Shown here piece by piece: positions 58,209-64,000 of a DNA stretch of 64,000 bases. This DNA comes from Nilaparvata lugens (Eukaryota > Arthropoda > Insecta > Hemiptera > Delphacidae). Each line of letters begins with the position of its first letter. Position 1 is the stretch's first letter. The translations under genes were made by a program, and so were the position numbers. The notes under the pieces are model-generated. The model did not search any database and was not told the DNA's origin. It saw nothing but the letters and a program-made list of their open reading frames with translations. Where the stretch lies: positions 9,364,171 through 9,428,170 of the forward strand of contig NC_052505.1 of the NCBI RefSeq assembly GCF_014356525.2, written 5' to 3'.

Positions 58209-59611
58209 CATGAGATCTATTTGAAAAATTCATCACACAAAAGCCCCCAGGATATTTTAAATAGGTAATTGGGAGACGAGTCGAAACAATGACTATTTGA
58301 AAAATCCGATATTGTGATGAATACACTATTTCATCTCCTTACTTCTACGAAAACTCAACACTTAACACTAAAAACAATATATCGTGCACTTTTGGCTACG
58401 AAAAATAAATAATTGATTGTTCCTTTCATTGGATACAATCGAAATACAATAATTAATGAGGTCTCTTTGGATCCTTCATTAAAACAACTCCACAACTTCC
58501 ATTCACGGGTGGCTTATGAGCAGACCCATAACTATAACAAATATACAAGATTTCACATATTACTTCTTAAGATTTGAATAGTATTTGCAACAAATATAGA
58601 CTTTCATCATTTTTTCATAGTTATTACAGGTTTCGACTCTTTGGTTTGGCTTTTACATAAATTGGGTGAGAGTGTGATTTTACTTCGGTGACTTGACAAT
58701 CGTCTACCGTTTGACTCGAGCAATTTCTTATTTGCGCTTAGTACGTTGCGTACAAACAGGGTTACACTTGAAATGGCTTTCTTGATTTTTATCAATGTTG
58801 GTTACAAATATTAAGTCCTTAAGATTATATTTATCAATTTGAATTTCAATTCATGATCTTTTGATGCAACAGTAATAAATTTCACATTTGAAGGTAAGAA
58901 TTTCATTTTCTTTTTAGCTTTTTTAGCAATACATTTATATGACATATAACATGCGCATTTCGTGCAATTTAACATAAATATATATTTTTGGCTGCGTTTT
59001 TACTTATAATTTCACATTAAATAATAGATTATAACATTTAACAACGATATTGCTTTGATTCATAATGATTTATTCTGTGATTTCGCACACATTGGCTGGG
59101 ATGACGAAGAAAATTATCGAACAGGCTTTGGTTCTGAATAGATTTCTTGATCGATTCTGTATTTCGAGGTTATATTTACGCATTTTTTCAAATAAACTTT
59201 GTTTATTTTCTTTCTTCCTATTCACTACTAACTTCATCTGATTTATAATTTATAATTATTTTCTGTGGATAATACAATTTTTGTTTTTGTTTTCCAGTTG
59301 GGCGGATATAACTAGGCGATTGTTTCTGTGATGATTGTAGCACGAGACAGATGGCTTGATTAGGTTGGTAAATTTTTAAAGTTTTTTCGTAGTTTTAATT
59401 TCTTGACTTAGAGTTGATAATAATTTCTTCATTTGAAGTGGATTGTTGTTTATTAGATGAGATGCGGCGAAGTTTAGGTTATGTTGATTATGATGAGGCT
59501 GCAGTAAAAAGATGCCAGTATGCAAGGATATGATTTGATGGGTAGGCTGTGACTATGAAGAAGTTTGATAATTTGTGTAATTCACAATGTAGCTTCCATT
59601 TAATTCGAAAA
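58209..59611 (-). other. internal region of the LTR element without recognisable ORF
   Basis: Between the Gag-like ORF and the polypurine tract only a 62-codon minus-strand frame (58607-58795, ALT start) is seen. In an autonomous element of this type, pol would be here and would need at least 3 kb; only 1.4 kb is present. Confidence 0.55.
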
Positions 59612-60828
59612 TTATTCCTTAAGCCCCCATCTAAATTTGATTTCGGCATTTATTTCAAAGTTTCTGTTCCAATTTGCAACTATCCGTTTTATCGAACTTG
59701 GCTTAAAACGAATGTGCCGATGGTGTAAATCACTTCTTACAAATTCATTTCCTCTTGGTCGGCCGGTAACATGCAGTTTGATCTTTTTAAACCTGACATG
59801 CCGGTGGTGTCTGTGGGTTCTTTCAGATAATCTTTTTCTTCTTTGCATGCCGGTGTACAGTCTGTTTGATTTTAACCGGACATGACTGCGGTGGTTGTAG
59901 GTTCTTCTTGATATGGTTTTTCTCCTATCATGCATGCTTGTAAAAGATTTGATGTACGATTTCAGCCTAACATGACGGCGGTGGTTGTAGGTTCTTCTAG
60001 ATATTCTTCTTCTTTCTTGAATTGTTTTGCTGCTGGTGTGTGGTCTTGATTTTATGCGGATTTTAATTGTTCTGATGTTGTTTTCTGTTTGTTTTTGATG
60101 GATACTGATTTGATGTGTTGCAGGTGCTGTCCTCGGCGGATGGGAGATATGTGCGGTCGGCGGTCCGGGCTGCTCTTCCACTCGGCGGGCAACGTCCTTG
60201 GACTCCTGGTGGTCTGCGCGCGGTGGTACGGGCTGTCCCTCTACCTGATGGATGTCGTCCTCGGCCTGGCGGGTGATGTCGGCTGGTCCCTCTCGGCGTT
60301 CTGCGGGGTGCGGCGCGACTTCAGTCCTGACATTCTCGGTAGGTTGGTCTCCCATACATGTGTCGTGTTCGCTTAACTGTTTTATATCCTCTCCTTCGAT
60401 TATGTCCGCTTTCGCATGCATGGGCTCAATCTCTGGTCCAATATTGATTTTAGTTGTCTGACGTTCCTCCTCAATTTGCCGTGTTACCGTCCTGCTTTCC
60501 TCTGTTGCTTCTTTCAACCTTTGTTCCGGTTTATCAAAATCCTGTTCATATACTTTCTTTAACTCTTCATTTGTTTGTTTGGTATCTTCAATTATTTGGT
60601 CGTAGTTCTTATCTATATTGTTTAGTGTTTCATTCATTTGATCGTAGTTCTTATTTATATTGTTCAATGCTTCCAGTGTTACTGAAGAACTTTGTTTTAT
60701 GCTTCCAGGATGATGCTCCAATCCAGCATGGGAAGGGTGGGTATGTAGCCTTCAGTCGGCGGCGAACAATCGGGTGAGATGTCCTCGGTGTCTGACAGAC
60801 TTGGGTTGACCTGGTCGTTTCCTGCCAT
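59612..60828 (-). CDS. Gag-like protein of the LTR element, with one frame discontinuity
   Basis: An ATG at 60828 in a strong context (ACCATGG) opens MAGNDQVNPSLSDTED and runs 43 codons to a stop at 60697. A second frame, -1 relative to it, is open from about 60742 to the stop at 59612 and holds most of the protein; it has no ATG at its head. Residue numbers below count from 60721. Residues 10-90: acidic, coiled-coil-like, with LNNINKNYDQMNET / LNNIDKNYDQIIED duplicated. Residues 135-200: Pro/Glu/Arg-rich, GC-rich DNA. Residues 238-342: four basic repeats of about 29 residues. No CCHC zinc knuckle. It probably binds RNA through the basic repeats. Position after the PBS supports Gag; sequence alone does not prove it. 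Confidence 0.6.
59696..60007 (-). repeat. four tandem basic repeats in the Gag-like ORF
   Basis: Repeats start with ISRRTYNHRRHVRLKS (residues 240-255), ISRRTYNHRSHVRLKS (270-285), LSERTHRHHRHVRFKK (298-313) and FVRSDLHHRHIRFKP (327-341), spacing 28-30 residues. The conserved core is R-H-V/I-R-L/F-K preceded by R/S-x-x-x-x-H. At DNA level the unit is about 87-90 bp. Confidence 0.9.
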
Positions 60829-61084
60829 GGTTTGCGAGGAGATAATGCGACGAACGTGTGCGGTGAATAAAAAACGTGAAAGTGTTGATGTGATATACAA
60901 ATAATTAATAAGAAATCCAACAGAAATTGTTATAGCTTCGTAGTGAGTGAAATACGGAAAAAGTGGTTTAGCAATGTGTTCAGTGATAAAATGAGTCAAG
61001 TTAGCAATATCGTTAACATAAAAATGACAAGGACACACAGGATACACAGTGAACACTTATGCGGTAATACAGGTACGCCTCTTA

Positions 61085-61107
61085 TAATTTATTATTATTA
61101 TTATTAT
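61085..61107. repeat. (TTA)n microsatellite
   Basis: Seven or so TTA/ATT units in the 5' leader of the LTR element. Confidence 0.85.
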
Positions 61108-61646
61108 AAATATTTTATTCTTATAATTTCTTGCCGCAATTCAATATATAGGCTAGTGTTCTTTGCAAAATTTTATACAAAAGCAGTGATGCTCTGCTTG
61201 AATTCCACAATATATCTGTGATTTAATTTTACTTCCCTCTTTATGCTTTAAAAATTTTAAAAATGTAAATAACTTCAATCCTCTTTTCTGTAAATATTTA
61301 TAAATTGTTTCAATATAGACCTAATATTCTTCAAATAATATGACCTTTCTTATGATATCTCTTATACCTATGACTTATAGTACGACCAATTTTCGAATAA
61401 CACAATAATAAAATTCTGAGTTCGATTTTTTCTCTAAAAATTCATCAATCGATAAATTTCTTTTCTGTTCAAAAATTGGGTATGGTACGTCTTGTTATTT
61501 TATATAACAGTGAACAGTTAATATTAAATTTGAAGAAATTCACAACCATGAATTTTTCAAAAAAAAAAAATTTTCCCGTTGTCAGCGCTATAGTATACTG
61601 AGCAACTAAATAATCCTCGCAGTCGATTATCCACCTCTTCAATGCC

Positions 61647-61664
61647 TATCACTGTTGGGCGCCA
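61647..61664 (-). other. primer-binding site, Lys-tRNA type
   Basis: On the minus strand TGGCGCCCAACAGTGATA lies 5 bases after the end of the LTR. TGGCGCCCAAC is the start of the sequence complementary to the 3' end of lysine tRNAs used by many retroelements. Only the first 11 bases fit well. Its position fixes the LTR end at 61670. Confidence 0.8.
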
Positions 61665-61669
61665 AATCA

Positions 61670-64000
61670 TGTGGTGCTCTTCCTGGGGGAGTCACTCTCA
61701 CCTCCAAGGATAGGACAACACACGTAGGGTGAATCTTGTACTAAGTCAATGGTGTAGCGGCTATGAATTTGTAATTGCGTGCGTGGACGCTGAGTGAACA
61801 CCAGACTGATTGACTCACTACAAGACTCAATACAATTGTCGGAATCGCGGGAGGCCTAAACGCTCGCTCACCCTTGATTCCTCTAATGACAAATTGTATA
61901 ATGATGAAAATTTTTTATAAGTAGTGTAGCGATCGCTAAACACTGAATACGGATACCTTAAAATTATTACCTGTGAAGAATGAGCATACAAAATCATACA
62001 GGTCGAGCAAAAATCCCGAGGTAGATAATTTACGGGACTGCGTCTCTAATAAGTTCTGAAGGATTAAAATACGGTATTTGAACCAAATATCGTTCAGAAT
62101 ATATTTCGAGATCAGAGTCTTGTCGGGTTTAAGCTCTATTGTAGGAATTTATATGATCTATGGCTGCCACTGCAGTGCAATTGATGTGTTCGCTCCTAAG
62201 TCGAGGTAGGTAACAGATAAAAGCTGATATATGAGCAGGTAAGGACAAAGAATAAATATCTTGATCTGACCCCACTCGCTACATCCACTTAGACCTGTTC
62301 CAATATCCAGCTTAATTCAATTATTTCAATGATCGTATTCGATCGGTTCTTGATGACATAGAACGTATCAGAAACAATAATTGACAGGCTTAAGAAATAA
62401 TCGAACTCAGAAAGCGAATTAACAAAACTGAAATATATTACAATAAAATATGTAATCATACAGTGCAGGTTCAGAATTTGATTTACAGGTTGATAATAAT
62501 TTAGCATTAACAGAATAGTTAAAAAATTTCTTGTGCTTGCATGATACCATGCGTGATTCAACAGAATTTTACAATTGATAAAATTTAACAGTTTGAAAAA
62601 ATAGTGAAAAAATGAATTATAGAAATATTTTTTAAAATGTTCGGGTCGTGGTTCAGGCAGCGGAGGATAGTTAATCAACTACAAATTCTTATAAATTAAA
62701 TGTGAATAAATTCTAGGCTCTTAAATGTTAAAGCGCTTGTCGGCGTGGCCAATAATTTCACGAAGAAAAACTTATGTTTTTCTGCACTGAAATATTTTCG
62801 AAGCGTAGATTGGGGCCCCTTATGACTTATAACTCACGTGAAATTCCTTGGTAGTCGTGGTTTTCTTCTTTAGATCAAAAATCGTTTGATCGGCGGCAAT
62901 CCAGGCTTCAATTTCAGCACGTGGGGAATTTCAATTTAAATATCTCCTTCACCGAATTAATTAAGGGATAGTTTACTTTAAGCTTTTAAATTTATCGATT
63001 GATGAAAACAGAAATTTATAAATAACAAATAGATTGGCCTAAAATATCGGCTCACAAATAAAACATTTAAAAATCGAACAAGAAATTTTACAAATAGGTC
63101 TTTGGTAACTATGAAAGAGATCTACACGGTAAGGATTTCAAAAGGGAAGTGCTCCTGTTTTCTCTAAGCTTTTAGGCTAGACCTTGCCTCTCGGAATCTC
63201 AATGTAATAATTTGCATAAAAATTTGCCATTGGTAGAACGCTTTTGACGTAGACGTGACGTCAATGGCAGGCAGTAGAATACAATTCCTTTAATTACAAT
63301 AATAATTTAATTTATGTAATTCTTAAAACTACTTAATCTTATGGACATGGTTCCTCTCATACAATGTACACGTGCTAGTGTAACTGATAAGGCAGGGTTG
63401 GTGTCTGATAATAGATTAACATGTGTTGCTTTCAAACGATCACTGTCTTGGTGCTATTTCTATGCACTGTGATTGGTTTAGACCTACCAAAGAGATTTAA
63501 TTACCATGTGGTTCAGTTGAATTAAATTATTAATAAATTAATATTCTTGTACAATTTTTATTAGGTTTGAGATTATTATAATTAATTTCTGCCATTTTAT
63601 CAATAATAGAATTTCATGCTATGACCTATTTAGTTACAATAAGACCTGACGCATAATACAATTTCTTAAATAATAAATAATTTCAACGATAACACATACA
63701 TTTTATTTTTTTATTTGAAATTCTTGATCCTTTGTTGATAGTTTTATAATTTTTAGGAATGATATTTTACCTTGCATGAGAACCGGTATGATATTTGACA
63801 ATGCTTTGAATCAGTCAGCTGCGTTCGAACTGTTTTAAAAACATCTGATCGATAGTAAACAAAGTGTAACCTCAAAATCAGTGAGCAATTCATAAACAAT
63901 TTGTGTTTTATTTGCAAAATAATTATAATTTTATTGAATAATTTTCCTAGAAAAATATTCAGTACAGAACGGTACTCTTATCAAATATACAGTTATTGAT
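61670..64000 (-). repeat. right (5') LTR, incomplete at the window edge
   Basis: On the plus strand it begins TGTGGTGCTC (on the minus strand the LTR ends GAGCACCACA). From 62131 it is collinear with the left LTR and continues to the last base of the window. By comparison with the left copy about 69 more bases should follow, giving an LTR of about 2.4 kb. A minus-strand frame of 129 codons (62289-62678) starts with TTG; its last 90 codons are shared with the left LTR. Confidence 0.85.

Larger units (their letters stand above)
56259..64000 (-). mobile_element. long-LTR retrotransposon, minus strand, no recognisable pol, right end outside window
   Basis: Read on the minus strand the order is 5' LTR (from beyond 64000 to 61670), primer-binding site (61664-61647), Gag-like ORF (60828-59612), about 1.4 kb without clear ORFs, polypurine tract (58208-58194), and 3' LTR (58193-56259). 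Internal length is about 3.5 kb. LTR ends are TGTG and CACA. The element could encode Gag but I find no protease, reverse transcriptase, RNase H or integrase, so it would depend on a partner (a LARD-like architecture) or has lost pol. The 3' LTR is truncated. Confidence 0.8.

Noticed and set aside
59637..60777. Several plus-strand frames opposite the Gag-like ORF
   Set aside because: They are antisense shadows of the longer minus-strand frame and have the odd Cys/Trp/Leu-rich composition expected of such shadows.

Overview
This window looks like an AT-rich piece of an insect nuclear genome (roughly one third G+C by eye). It has no operons, ribosome-binding sites or dense coding, and no ORF longer than 369 codons. 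It is instead packed with eukaryotic transposon debris: hairpin MITEs, a hAT element, a Helitron, non-LTR retrotransposon tails, an LTR element and simple repeats. Several dispersed repeats remind me of planthopper (Nilaparvata-like Hemiptera) assemblies, but that is recollection and was not checked. I find no complete host gene, no rRNA and no intact tRNA. The window is most likely intergenic or deep intronic.

Layout, 1-20 kb: mostly unique AT-rich DNA with MITEs at 3054-3274, 3607-3746, 8424-8795, 12432-12797, 15504-15555, 15596-15749, 16017-16109 and 18089-18286, a 230-bp foldback at 10449-10681, a dispersed repeat at 10801-11218, and two non-LTR 3' ends (10213-10363 and 13641-13776). Three weak coding-like stretches (7066-7149, 9284-9493, 19440-19647) and two GC-rich promoter-like islands (4796-5130, 17215-17560) are the only hints of host genes.

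Layout, 20-36 kb: a pair of oppositely oriented copies of one dispersed repeat (23557-24182 and 29237-29924) flanks a 2,975-bp hAT-type transposon (25089-28063) that has perfect 12-bp ends and an 8-bp target duplication. A 657-bp Helitron (34733-35389) sits inside one unit of a short tandem duplication whose other unit preserves the empty site.

Layout, 36-56 kb: a MITE nested in another MITE (37137-37301 inside 36992-37436), a second member of the outer family without the insertion (43866-44140), a 166-bp MITE with an empty-site paralogue nearby (43302-43467), a 1.37-kb tandem duplication (46571-49331), a full-length 0.8-kb dispersed repeat (48985-49809), and a piggyBac-like 425-bp element in one unit of another tandem duplication (54994-55418). 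The stretch 37444-42805 is the longest with nothing recognisable.

Layout, 56-64 kb: a minus-strand LTR retrotransposon with unusually long LTRs (about 2.4 kb by reconstruction), a Lys-tRNA-type primer-binding site, a polypurine tract, and a Gag-like protein with four basic repeats of about 29 residues, but no recognisable pol. The right LTR runs off the window and the left LTR lacks its last 460 bp.

Taken together, the window is less a set of cooperating genes than a record of transposition. In four places a duplicated stretch keeps both the occupied and the empty version of an insertion site, so the element boundaries and target duplications can be read directly.
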